Positions 1 through 5,230 of a DNA stretch of 5,230 nucleotides are shown here, one piece after another; the stretch's first letter is position 1, and each line of letters starts with the position of its first letter. Under the pieces are notes generated by a model, which worked only from the letters and a program-made list of their open reading frames with translations, was not told the DNA's origin and searched no databases. The DNA is from an uncultured Anaerococcus sp. (GTDB taxonomy: Bacteria > Bacillota_A > Clostridia > Tissierellales > Peptoniphilaceae). The stretch is from contig CABTWT010000080.1 in assembly GCA_902488555.1 (NCBI GenBank), positions 1-5,230 on the forward strand, in the 5' to 3' direction. The translations under genes and the position numbers were made by a program.

Positions 1-209
1 AACCTTCCTGTCAAAATCTCCTCACGAGTCTTCTCTCCTTTTTCTAGCATCTTCCAATACTTATCGTTTATATTTTTATAAACTTCTAGGGCCTTTTCAT
101 CGCCTATATCTATGCCAAATTTATCAAAGCCCTTGGTCATAGATGCCCTTTCTGCTAAGTCGAAACTTAAAAGTGTATTGTCAATATCCCAAAGTAAATA
201 TTTTATCAA
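1..209 (-). CDS. HAD-family hydrolase, YjjG/YfnB-type 5'-nucleotidase (N-terminal 69 codons, runs off left edge)
   Basis: Only the first 69 codons are present; the 3' end lies outside the window. The translation begins (M)IKYLLWDIDNTLLSF, which carries HAD motif I (DxDxT): Asp8 would be the nucleophile, Asp10 the general acid/base, with Thr12. The following cap region contains INDKYWKMLEKGEKTREEI. It closely resembles the same segment of the B. subtilis YfnB and E. coli YjjG group of (d)NMP-type nucleotidases, so a cytoplasmic, Mg-dependent phosphatase of that group is the likely product. The start is a TTG at 207-209, chosen because it has a Shine-Dalgarno AAAGGA (217-222) seven bases upstream. 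The first in-frame ATG is codon 24, which would delete the catalytic motif. The gene begins 13 bases after the symporter stop, so it is probably the last or a later gene of that operon. Family assignment is firm; the exact substrate is unknown. Confidence 0.85.
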   Translation of the reverse strand, partial: MIKYLLWDIDNTLLSFDLAERASMTKGFDKFGIDIGDEKALEVYKNINDKYWKMLEKGEKTREEILTGR

Positions 210-216
210 TTGCTTA

Positions 217-222
217 TCCTTT
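217..222 (-). promoter_or_regulatory. Ribosome binding site deciding the TTG start of the HAD gene
   Basis: AAAGGA lies seven bases before the TTG codon and directly abuts the TAG stop (223-225) of the upstream symporter. The stop, Shine-Dalgarno and start fit within 19 bases, so terminating ribosomes could re-initiate here. This supports a shared mRNA and translational coupling. Confidence 0.7.
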
Positions 223-1524
223 CTAGAATGAAATTTTGAATACTAAGGCCAATATAGTTATGGTAAGAGCTATTGGCACGTATATATACTTACCTATTTT
301 ATACCACTTTTGTCCATAATTTCTTTTGGCTGATTGGTTTATCTCAGCAAGTAGCTTATCTTTTTGCAAGACATAGAACCAAGTGATAGCTCCAATTGAT
401 GCTCCTATGGGTATGATGTAGATAGAAACTATATCCATATATGGTCCAAAGGAATCTATGGTTTCAAGATTGATACCAAGTAGAAATACTAGAAGACCTA
501 GGCTAATAAAAACTGTTTTTCTAGTAAGTTTTTCAAACCTATGGGTCATAGATTCAGCTATTACTTCAAACATATTTTGCAAAGATGATATACCTGCAAA
601 TACTACAGCTAGATAGAGTATGATTGCAAATATTCTCCCAAATCTTATGTTATTTAAAATGGTAGGAAGGCTTACAAATAGTAAGGCTGGGCCAGCCAGC
701 TTATCCATAGAAAATACACTTACTGCAGGGATCATAACACATGATGATATTAAGCCGGCCATAGTATCTAAAAATCCAGTTTGAACTGACGATTCTACTA
801 TGTCTTCATCCTTGTCTATATATGCACCAACTACAATCATGCCAGATCCTGTTATAGATAGGGAGAAAAACGCTTGGCCCATGGCATTTACAATAGTTCT
901 TATGTTCAAATTATCTGGATTGTAGGCGAACATATTTTTATATCCGTCTAGTGCATGTGGTAAAGTCGCTACCTTTATTGCTAGTACTAAAAATAATATA
1001 AAGAATGTTGGCATCATTATCTTGTTTGTTTTTTCTATAGAAGAAGCTCCACCAAAACAAGTTAAAAGTGTGATTATAATTATTAGAATGTGATAGATTA
1101 CTACAGAATGTTCTCTGTTAGCAAAACTTTCAAACCAAATATCTGAAGATTTAAGGAAAATTGCACCCGTTAGGGAGTCTATAAATCCTTTCAATACATA
1201 TGCAACTATTATGCTATAGCCTACAGCTATTAAAAATGTCCCTATGAGAGGAATATAGCCTATAAATCTTCCAATATTTTTATTTTTAGATTTAAAAGCA
1301 TGGTCATAGGCACCTAAGGTACCTGTCTTTGCCATCCTACCGACTGCGAACTCAGATGACAGGCCTACATAGGAAAATATTCCAGCAAATAATATATAAA
1401 ATAATAAAAATACTAGGCCTCCCTGCTGGAATTTATATGGGAAACCCCATATATTTGCCATTCCTACAGCAGATCCTACTGCTGATAAGATGAGACCTAG
1501 TCTTGATGAAAATTTCTTGTTCAT
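223..1524 (-). CDS. Sodium-dependent amino-acid transporter, NSS (SLC6/LeuT-fold) family, paralogue 1
   Basis: This 433-residue integral membrane protein has about 11 hydrophobic segments. That is the usual count and length for short bacterial NSS transporters such as Tyt1 and MhsT. NSS hallmarks visible are the TM1 signature GSAVGMANIWGFPY (17-30), Glu58 in TM2, Tyr103 in TM3 (LeuT Tyr108 position), IEKTNKIMMP (163-172) before TM5, GQAFFSLS (216-223) in TM6, and SerSer313-314 in TM8 where LeuT has the Na2-site Thr-Ser pair. Asp253 falls at the LeuT Asn286 position, as in Tyt1 and MhsT, suggesting chloride-independent transport (inference from alignment by eye). Oddities are Gly27 in place of the gate arginine (LeuT Arg30) and ITGSG instead of a GxG unwound stretch in TM6. 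The ATG start has Shine-Dalgarno AAAGGGG (1531-1537) six bases upstream. Family is certain; the substrate, probably a neutral or aromatic amino acid, cannot be read from sequence. Confidence 0.93.
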   Translation of the reverse strand: MNKKFSSRLGLILSAVGSAVGMANIWGFPYKFQQGGLVFLLFYILFAGIFSYVGLSSEFAVGRMAKTGTLGAYDHAFKSKNKNIGRFIGYIPLIGTFLIAVGYSIIVAYVLKGFIDSLTGAIFLKSSDIWFESFANREHSVVIYHILIIIITLLTCFGGASSIEKTNKIMMPTFFILFLVLAIKVATLPHALDGYKNMFAYNPDNLNIRTIVNAMGQAFFSLSITGSGMIVVGAYIDKDEDIVESSVQTGFLDTMAGLISSCVMIPAVSVFSMDKLAGPALLFVSLPTILNNIRFGRIFAIILYLAVVFAGISSLQNMFEVIAESMTHRFEKLTRKTVFISLGLLVFLLGINLETIDSFGPYMDIVSIYIIPIGASIGAITWFYVLQKDKLLAEINQSAKRNYGQKWYKIGKYIYVPIALTITILALVFKISF

Positions 1525-1560
1525 AATTTACCCCTTTAAAGCAATAGTGTTTATAAAGGA

Positions 1561-1569
1561 ATTATATCA
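1561..1569 (-). promoter_or_regulatory. Extended -10 promoter for the downstream symporter (paralogue 1)
   Basis: TGATATAAT (TGn plus a perfect TATAAT hexamer) sits in the 58-base gap between the two symporters, starting 13 bases after the upstream stop. No good -35 is visible 16-18 bases upstream, which is normal for extended -10 promoters. Transcription would begin near 1554, giving a leader of about 30 bases. No terminator separates the two genes, so this would be an internal promoter of a longer operon. Confidence 0.6.
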
Positions 1570-1582
1570 CAAATGTATTCAA

Positions 1583-2890
1583 TTAGAAAGATATTTTATA
1601 TATCAAAGCTAGCAAAGTCAAAACTACTGCTATTGGCACGTATACATACTTGCCTATCTTGTACCATCTATCACCATAAGTTTTCTTAGATGATTTGTTT
1701 ATTTCTGCTAATAGCTTGTCTTTCTTTAGTATATAAAACCAAGTTATAGAACCAATAGAAGCTCCAATTGACATTATATAAATAGACACTATATCCATGT
1801 AATGACCCACCTTGTCTATAGTTTCCATATTTAAACTTATGGCTATTGTGACAAGCCCTATAATTAACAAGGCAAGATTTCGGCTAAGTTTGTCAAATCT
1901 TCCGGTTAAAGAAGCTACAACTGGTTCGAACATATTTTGCAAGGATGATATACCTGCAAATATTACTGCCAAATATAAAATGATGGAAAATATGCGTCCA
2001 AAGAGTATGTTTTGGAGTATTGTTGGTAGGGATATAAATAATAGTCCCGGTCCTCCAACTTGTTCCATGCCAAATACGGATAGGGCTGGTATCATGACAC
2101 AAGAGGCTATCAAAGCTGCCAATGAATCATAGATGCCAGTTTGCTTGGATGAATTCATAAGGTCTACACTATCGTCTGTATATGAGCCTACAGTCACCAT
2201 AGCAGCTCCTGTTAATGATAGGGAGAAAAATGCCTGACCCATGGCTGCTATGATGGTATCTAGGTTGATCTTACTAGGATCAAATCTAAACATATATTTG
2301 TAGCCTTCTATTGAACCATCTAAGAATACTATCCTTATTACCAAGATTAGAAATAAGACAAAAAATGTTGGCATCATTATTTTGTTGGATTTTTCTATGG
2401 TTTTTGCCCCACCTATGCAGGTTAGGATAGTTAGTATAATTATTACGATGTGGTAGATGACTACTCCATAATTCTCACTAGAAAAGCTATTAAACCAATC
2501 TTCTGCTGGCATAGTAAAAAGCTGGCCACTTAAAGAATCAATGAAAGCTTTTGATACATAGGCTACTATAACTGAATAGCCAATAGCTATGAGAAATAGT
2601 GCAAATAATGGTATGTAACCTAAAATTCGTGCTATTTTTTTGTCTTTGCCAGCCGATTCAAAGGCAATCTCATATGAACCAAGGGATCCCTTTGGGCTCA
2701 TCCTACCTGCAGCAAATTCACTGGATAGGCCCACGTAGGAAAATAATATGACAAAGGCTAGGTAAAATAGCAAGAAGACTAGGCCTCCTTCTTGAAATTT
2801 GTAAGGGAAGCCCCAAATATTTGCCATACCTACGGCTGAACCTACTGCTGTTAATATAAATCCTATTTTTGATGAAAATTTCTTTTCCAT
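1583..2890 (-). CDS. Sodium-dependent amino-acid transporter, NSS (SLC6/LeuT-fold) family, paralogue 2
   Basis: This 435-residue, about 11-helix membrane protein is the upstream member of a tandem pair and shares more than half its residues with its neighbour by eye. The same family marks are present: GSAVGMANIWGFPY (17-30), Glu58, Tyr105 in TM3, IEKSNKIMMP before TM5, GQAFFSLSLTGAAM (218-231) in TM6, a TM7 aspartate at 255 where LeuT has Asn286, and FAGISSLQNM in TM8. It too lacks the TM1 gate arginine (Gly27). The paralogues differ in the residues lining the TM6 break (LTGAA here, ITGSG in the other), so they may prefer different amino acids; that is inference. The ATG start has AGAGGT (2896-2901) five bases upstream. 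An extended -10 promoter lies just before it, and the ldh terminator isolates it from the upstream gene. The family call is certain; the substrate is unknown. Confidence 0.93.
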   Translation of the reverse strand: MEKKFSSKIGFILTAVGSAVGMANIWGFPYKFQEGGLVFLLFYLAFVILFSYVGLSSEFAAGRMSPKGSLGSYEIAFESAGKDKKIARILGYIPLFALFLIAIGYSVIVAYVSKAFIDSLSGQLFTMPAEDWFNSFSSENYGVVIYHIVIIILTILTCIGGAKTIEKSNKIMMPTFFVLFLILVIRIVFLDGSIEGYKYMFRFDPSKINLDTIIAAMGQAFFSLSLTGAAMVTVGSYTDDSVDLMNSSKQTGIYDSLAALIASCVMIPALSVFGMEQVGGPGLLFISLPTILQNILFGRIFSIILYLAVIFAGISSLQNMFEPVVASLTGRFDKLSRNLALLIIGLVTIAISLNMETIDKVGHYMDIVSIYIMSIGASIGSITWFYILKKDKLLAEINKSSKKTYGDRWYKIGKYVYVPIAVVLTLLALIYKISF

Positions 2891-2920
2891 TGTTTACCTC
2901 TTGTTGAAAAATTTGAATAA

Positions 2921-2929
2921 AGTATATCA
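2921..2929 (-). promoter_or_regulatory. Extended -10 promoter for the upstream symporter (paralogue 2)
   Basis: TGATATACT is a TGn-extended -10 matching TATAAT at five of six positions, about 31 bases before the ATG and downstream of the ldh terminator. The -35 region is poor (TTTTAT at a 17-base spacing). It shares the string GTGATATA with the promoter of the second symporter, so both genes may be read by the same kind of promoter. Confidence 0.6.
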
Positions 2930-2954
2930 CACTTTAAAGCGAAATAAAAGGTAT

Positions 2955-2978
2955 AAAAAAAGGATGCTCATTGCATCC
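2955..2978 (-). terminator. Intrinsic terminator of ldh
   Basis: Six bases after the ldh stop, GGATGC (2973-2978) and GCATCC (2962-2967) form a perfect 6-bp stem with a 5-base loop. Seven uninterrupted T residues follow on the minus strand (2955-2961). This is a compact classical Rho-independent terminator and separates ldh from the symporter operon. Confidence 0.88.
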
Positions 2979-2984
2979 AAATTT

Positions 2985-3923
2985 TTATATCTGACTTTTG
3001 TCAATAATATCTTTCAATGTTTGGGCAGATTTGTCCATGTTTTCCTTTTCAATGTCGGTTAATGGAACTTCTATTACCCATTTTGCACCATCTTTGCCAA
3101 TGATGGTTGGAACTCCTAGGTAGATATCATCTAGGCCGTATTCGCCTTTTAGGTATGATGATGTCGAATAAACAGAATTTTCATCGTCTATTATTGCTCT
3201 TACTAGGGCAGTAAGGGCCATTCCTATACCATAGAAAGTTGCTCCCTTTTTCTTTATGATCTCATAAGCTGCGTTTTTGGACTTTTCAAAGGTATCTAGT
3301 AGGGCTTTTTCGTCAAGCTCGCTTTGGTTCTTGACCCATTCATATATAGGAAGACCACCTATATTAGTATGTGACCAGACTGGAAATTCTGTATCTCCAT
3401 GTTCGCCCATTATGAAAGCATCAACGCTTCTTGGATCGATACCAATTAGCCCTGCTATTTCCTTTTTGAACCTAGATGAGTCTAGAGTTGTACCAGTTCC
3501 TATGACCTTTGATGCAGGAAATCCTGAATACTTCCAAGTAGCATAGGTTAGTATGTCAACTGGGTTACTTGCCACCAAAAATATTCCATCAAAACCACTA
3601 GCAACTACCTTTCCTATCATATCTTTGAATATGGCTAGATTTTTGTCTACTAGATCAAGTCTTGTTTCGCCTTCCTTCTGGGCAGCTCCTGCAGTTATTA
3701 CAACTACTTCTGCATCCTTGCAGTCGCTATAGTCTGCTTTGTATATATTTTTAGGTTTGGTGAAGCTTATGGCATCTGTTAAATCCATTACTTCGCCTTC
3801 TACCTTATCTTCGTTTATGTCAATGATGCCAAGTTCTCTGCCAACTCCAAGTAGTGTAGAAGCATAGGCAAAGGAAGAACCTACAGCACCAGTTCCTATT
3901 AATATTATTTTGCTATCTTTCAT
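2985..3923 (-). CDS. ldh: L-lactate dehydrogenase (NAD-dependent)
   Basis: This 312-residue cytoplasmic enzyme reduces pyruvate to L-lactate and regenerates NAD+ for fermentation. The Rossmann loop GTGAVGS spans 10-16, and Asp35 ends beta-2, which selects NAD over NADP. Active-site residues are all in place: Gln82, the lactate-versus-malate specificity position (Gln102 in classical numbering), with Arg88 (Arg109) on the mobile loop in AAQKEGETR; Asn120 in SNPVD; Asp148 and Arg151 (Asp168, Arg171) in LDSSR; catalytic His175 in GEHGD; and Thr229 (Thr246). Gln82 argues against malate dehydrogenase. The two residues that bind fructose-1,6-bisphosphate in allosteric bacterial LDHs (Arg173, His188) are Lys153 and Asp168 here, so the enzyme is probably not FBP-activated. 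The ATG has Shine-Dalgarno AAGGAG (3929-3934) five bases upstream. It is flanked by terminators, hence monocistronic, with a putative Fur site in its promoter. Confidence 0.96.
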   Translation of the reverse strand: MKDSKIILIGTGAVGSSFAYASTLLGVGRELGIIDINEDKVEGEVMDLTDAISFTKPKNIYKADYSDCKDAEVVVITAGAAQKEGETRLDLVDKNLAIFKDMIGKVVASGFDGIFLVASNPVDILTYATWKYSGFPASKVIGTGTTLDSSRFKKEIAGLIGIDPRSVDAFIMGEHGDTEFPVWSHTNIGGLPIYEWVKNQSELDEKALLDTFEKSKNAAYEIIKKKGATFYGIGMALTALVRAIIDDENSVYSTSSYLKGEYGLDDIYLGVPTIIGKDGAKWVIEVPLTDIEKENMDKSAQTLKDIIDKSQI

Positions 3924-3962
3924 AATAACTCCTTATCTTTTCTAAAAAGTTCTACCATATAT

Positions 3963-3991
3963 ATTTAACCATATCTGACCTTAGATAACAA
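3963..3991 (-). promoter_or_regulatory. Likely ldh promoter
   Basis: TTGTTA (3986-3991) and TTAAAT (3963-3968) are separated by 17 bases, and TGG directly before the -10 supplies an extended TGn element. Each hexamer matches consensus at four of six positions, so the call is moderate. Transcription would start near 3956, leaving a leader of about 33 bases. No better-spaced pair was found between the trpS terminator and ldh. Confidence 0.5.
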
Positions 3992-4002
3992 TTATCACTA
4001 TC
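3984..4002 (-). promoter_or_regulatory. Putative Fur (ferric uptake regulator) box overlapping the ldh -35
   Basis: The minus strand reads GATAGTGATAATTGTTATC, matching the 19-base Fur consensus GATAATGATAATCATTATC at 16 positions. It contains the 7-1-7 form TGATAAT-T-GTTATCT. The perfect arms GATAA/TTATC give it dyad symmetry. It covers the -35 hexamer, the right place for repression when iron is plentiful. It resembles a Fur site more than PerR (TTATAAT arms) or Zur (TCGTAAT arms). That Fur binds here is inference. Confidence 0.55.
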
Positions 4003-4022
4003 ATCTATAGGATTTATAAAAT

Positions 4023-4071
4023 AAAAAAGAGCTTTTGCAAATAAATCATATCTAGCAATTTGCAAAAACTC
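4023..4071 (-). terminator. Intrinsic terminator of trpS
   Basis: Arms at 4058-4071 and 4029-4042 form a 14-bp stem (one G-U pair, the rest Watson-Crick) around a 15-base loop. Six T residues follow on the minus strand (4023-4028), then more T-rich sequence. It begins seven bases after the trpS stop. It makes trpS and ldh separate transcription units. Confidence 0.88.
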
Positions 4072-4077
4072 GTTCTT

Positions 4078-5169
4078 TTATTTATTGTATTTTTTCTTCA
4101 TTTCTTCTATATAAGCACCACCAGCAAAATAGTCTATGCCCATAGATTTTTTTACAGCATCAATCTTTGCTCTTCCTACTTTCCTAGCATCTGCTGTTCC
4201 TTTTTCTAGTATAGCTACTACATCATCTATGTGGTTTTCATAGTAGGCTCTTTTTTCCCTGATTGGCTCTAGTTCTTCTTCCAAAACTTTGATTAAGAAC
4301 TTTTTGACCTTGACATCTCCAAGGCCTCCTCTTCTGTAGTGGTCCTTGAGTTCGTCTAGGTTCTTATAATCTGGCATATATTTTTCAAAGTGGCTGTCAT
4401 TGGAAAATACATCTAGGTAGGTAAAGACAATATTTCCCTCGACCTTGCCTGGATCATCTATATTGATGTGGTTAGGGTCTGTATACATGGCCATGACCTT
4501 TTTCTTGATGGTCTTCTTATCATCAGCTAGGTAGATAGCATTGCCCAAAGACTTGCTCATCTTAGCATTGCCATCTATGCCTGGCATACGACGGGCGTTT
4601 TCATTTTCTGGCAAAACAGCTTCTGGCTCTACAAAAAGATTGCCGTAGACGTTGTTAAATGACCTAGTAATCTCTCTGGCTTGCTCAAGCATTGGCTCTT
4701 GGTCCACACCAACTGGTACTATATTTGCATCAAAAAGCAATATGTCTGCAGCTTGGCTTACTGGGTAAATCAAGAATCCAGCAGGTAGGCTTGTTTCAAA
4801 ATTCCTTAATTTTATTTCACTTTTTACAGTAGGATTACGCTCTAGCCTTGATAGAGTGACTAGGTTTAGGAAATAAAATGTAAGTTCTGTGAGCTCTTCT
4901 ACTTGTGATTGGACAAAGATAGTTACTTTTTCTGGGTCAATGCCTACAGAAAGATAGTCTAAGGCAACTTCGATGAGGTTTTCTCTAATCTTTCCAGGAT
5001 TATCAAAGTTGTCTGTGAGAGCTTGGCTGTCGGCAATCATCACATACATCTTGTCAAAATTGCCCTCGTTTTGCATTTTAACCCTGTTTTTTAAGCTACC
5101 TACATAGTGTCCTAGGTGGAGACGACCTGTTGGTCTATCTCCTGTCAAAATTATATTTTTATCCTCCAA
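4078..5169 (-). CDS. trpS: Tryptophanyl-tRNA synthetase
   Basis: This 363-residue cytoplasmic class Ic synthetase activates tryptophan with ATP and charges tRNA-Trp. The N-terminal Rossmann fold opens with ILTGDRPTGRLHLGHYVGSL (7-26), whose HLGH (18-21) is the HIGH signature. YPVSQAADIL (135-144) and VPVGVDQEP (151-159) are typical of the tryptophan/ATP-binding core, and KMSKS is intact at 203-207. The C-terminal helical region (about 275-346) would recognise the anticodon. The HLGH form and the TGDRPTG lead-in resemble streptococcal TrpRS rather than the commoner T-x-G-N type. The protein is somewhat longer than the usual 330-345 residues, with part of the excess in a charged tail after DYFAGG. 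The start is TTG (5167-5169), supported by a strong Shine-Dalgarno six bases upstream; the next in-frame ATG, codon 32, lies beyond HLGH. The gene has its own terminator. Confidence 0.96.
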   Translation of the reverse strand: MEDKNIILTGDRPTGRLHLGHYVGSLKNRVKMQNEGNFDKMYVMIADSQALTDNFDNPGKIRENLIEVALDYLSVGIDPEKVTIFVQSQVEELTELTFYFLNLVTLSRLERNPTVKSEIKLRNFETSLPAGFLIYPVSQAADILLFDANIVPVGVDQEPMLEQAREITRSFNNVYGNLFVEPEAVLPENENARRMPGIDGNAKMSKSLGNAIYLADDKKTIKKKVMAMYTDPNHINIDDPGKVEGNIVFTYLDVFSNDSHFEKYMPDYKNLDELKDHYRRGGLGDVKVKKFLIKVLEEELEPIREKRAYYENHIDDVVAILEKGTADARKVGRAKIDAVKKSMGIDYFAGGAYIEEMKKKYNK

Positions 5170-5175
5170 AATATT

Positions 5176-5183
5176 CTCCTTTT
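5176..5183 (-). promoter_or_regulatory. Ribosome binding site deciding the TTG start of trpS
   Basis: AAAAGGAG lies six bases before the TTG codon. No in-frame ATG or GTG is near it, so TTG is the start. The site directly adjoins the T run of the upstream hairpin, so hairpin formation and ribosome loading could influence one another. Confidence 0.75.
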
Positions 5184-5208
5184 AAAAAAGAGAGGATTAA
5201 TCCCCTCT
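5184..5208 (-). terminator. Terminator-like hairpin in the trpS leader (upstream-gene terminator or attenuator)
   Basis: AGAGGGGATTAATCCTCTCT (5189-5208) folds into an 8-bp stem with one G-U pair and a TTAA loop. A run of six T residues (5184-5189) follows. Only 14 bases separate the T run from the trpS start codon, too few for a promoter. It is either the terminator of a gene to the right, with trpS read through, or the terminator half of an attenuator controlling trpS. The T-box consensus (AGGGTGGNACCGCG) is not seen in the 22 bases available upstream. Confidence 0.7.
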
Positions 5209-5230
5209 ATTTATTATCCTTATGGCTTTC

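Larger units (their letters stand above)
223..2890 (-). repeat. Tandem paralogous duplication of the NSS transporter gene
   Basis: The two symporter genes are head-to-tail copies of one ancestral gene, differing by a two-residue insertion after TM2. Protein similarity is obvious from end to end, and DNA similarity survives locally. For example, 571-600 and 1931-1960 (coding FAGISSLQNM in TM8) differ at one base of 30 by my count. Most synonymous positions have diverged, so the duplication is not recent. Confidence 0.85.

Noticed and set aside
1812..2132. Plus-strand open frame of 106 codons.
   Set aside because: It lies wholly within the well-supported minus-strand symporter gene, has no family resemblance and no good ribosome binding site; it is a shadow frame.
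2897..2915. Possible CodY-like box (AATTTTTCAA) before the upstream symporter.
   Set aside because: Only the left half resembles AATTTTCWGAAAATT; the right half does not, and such strings are expected in A+T-rich DNA.
1534..2940. The palindrome CTTTAAAGC appears in both symporter leaders (1534-1542 and 2932-2940).
   Set aside because: The two copies sit in different places relative to the promoters (within the Shine-Dalgarno in one, upstream of the -10 in the other), so a shared operator is unlikely; probably chance in A+T-rich DNA.
3277..3546. Plus-strand open frame of 89 codons inside ldh.
   Set aside because: It is antisense to the catalytic core of a clear ldh gene, with no recognisable product; a shadow frame.
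3969..3991. Possible Rex operator near ldh, suggested by the TTGTTA half-site.
   Set aside because: The second half-site (TAACAA at the right distance) is absent; the surrounding dyad fits Fur much better.
5197..5230. Possible 3' end of an upstream gene (ESHKDNK-stop at 5207-5209, or KAIRIINRGD-stop at 5197-5199).
   Set aside because: Two frames are open over only 7-10 codons, which is no evidence of coding; the second ends inside the hairpin, typical of a false reading through a terminator.
1..5230. tRNA, rRNA, CRISPR, insertion-sequence ends or prophage attachment sites.
   Set aside because: Nearly all the sequence is accounted for by five ordinary genes and short intergenic gaps; no such structures were seen on either strand.

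Overview
The window is A+T-rich DNA from a low-G+C Firmicute. The best guess is an anaerobic Gram-positive coccus of the Anaerococcus/Peptoniphilus type. This rests on protein style (a lactobacillus-like L-lactate dehydrogenase, a streptococcal-type TrpRS, short 11-helix NSS transporters), strong AGGAG-type ribosome binding sites, TTG starts and many AUA/AGG codons. The genus is inference only. Every gene lies on the minus strand, so transcription runs from high to low coordinates.

In transcription order: (1) bases 5170-5230 hold the leader of trpS with an intrinsic-terminator-like hairpin ending one base before the Shine-Dalgarno; (2) trpS (tryptophanyl-tRNA synthetase, TTG start) ends in a strong 14-bp terminator; (3) a 154-bp intergenic region carries a near-consensus Fur box overlapping the -35 of the likely ldh promoter; (4) ldh (L-lactate dehydrogenase) ends in its own compact terminator; (5) two tandem paralogous sodium:amino-acid symporters of the NSS family follow, each preceded by an extended -10 promoter, with no terminator between them; (6) 13 bases after the second symporter, the first 69 codons of a YjjG/YfnB-type HAD nucleotidase run off the left edge.

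There are therefore three likely transcription units: trpS, ldh, and symporter-symporter-HAD. Together they suggest amino-acid uptake driven by sodium, charging of tRNA-Trp, and pyruvate reduction for NAD+ regeneration. They do not obviously form one pathway. No mobile element, CRISPR array, RNA gene or exotic system is visible. The points most worth checking are the Fur box in front of ldh, the promoterless gap between the leader hairpin and trpS, and the loss of the canonical extracellular-gate arginine in both symporters.
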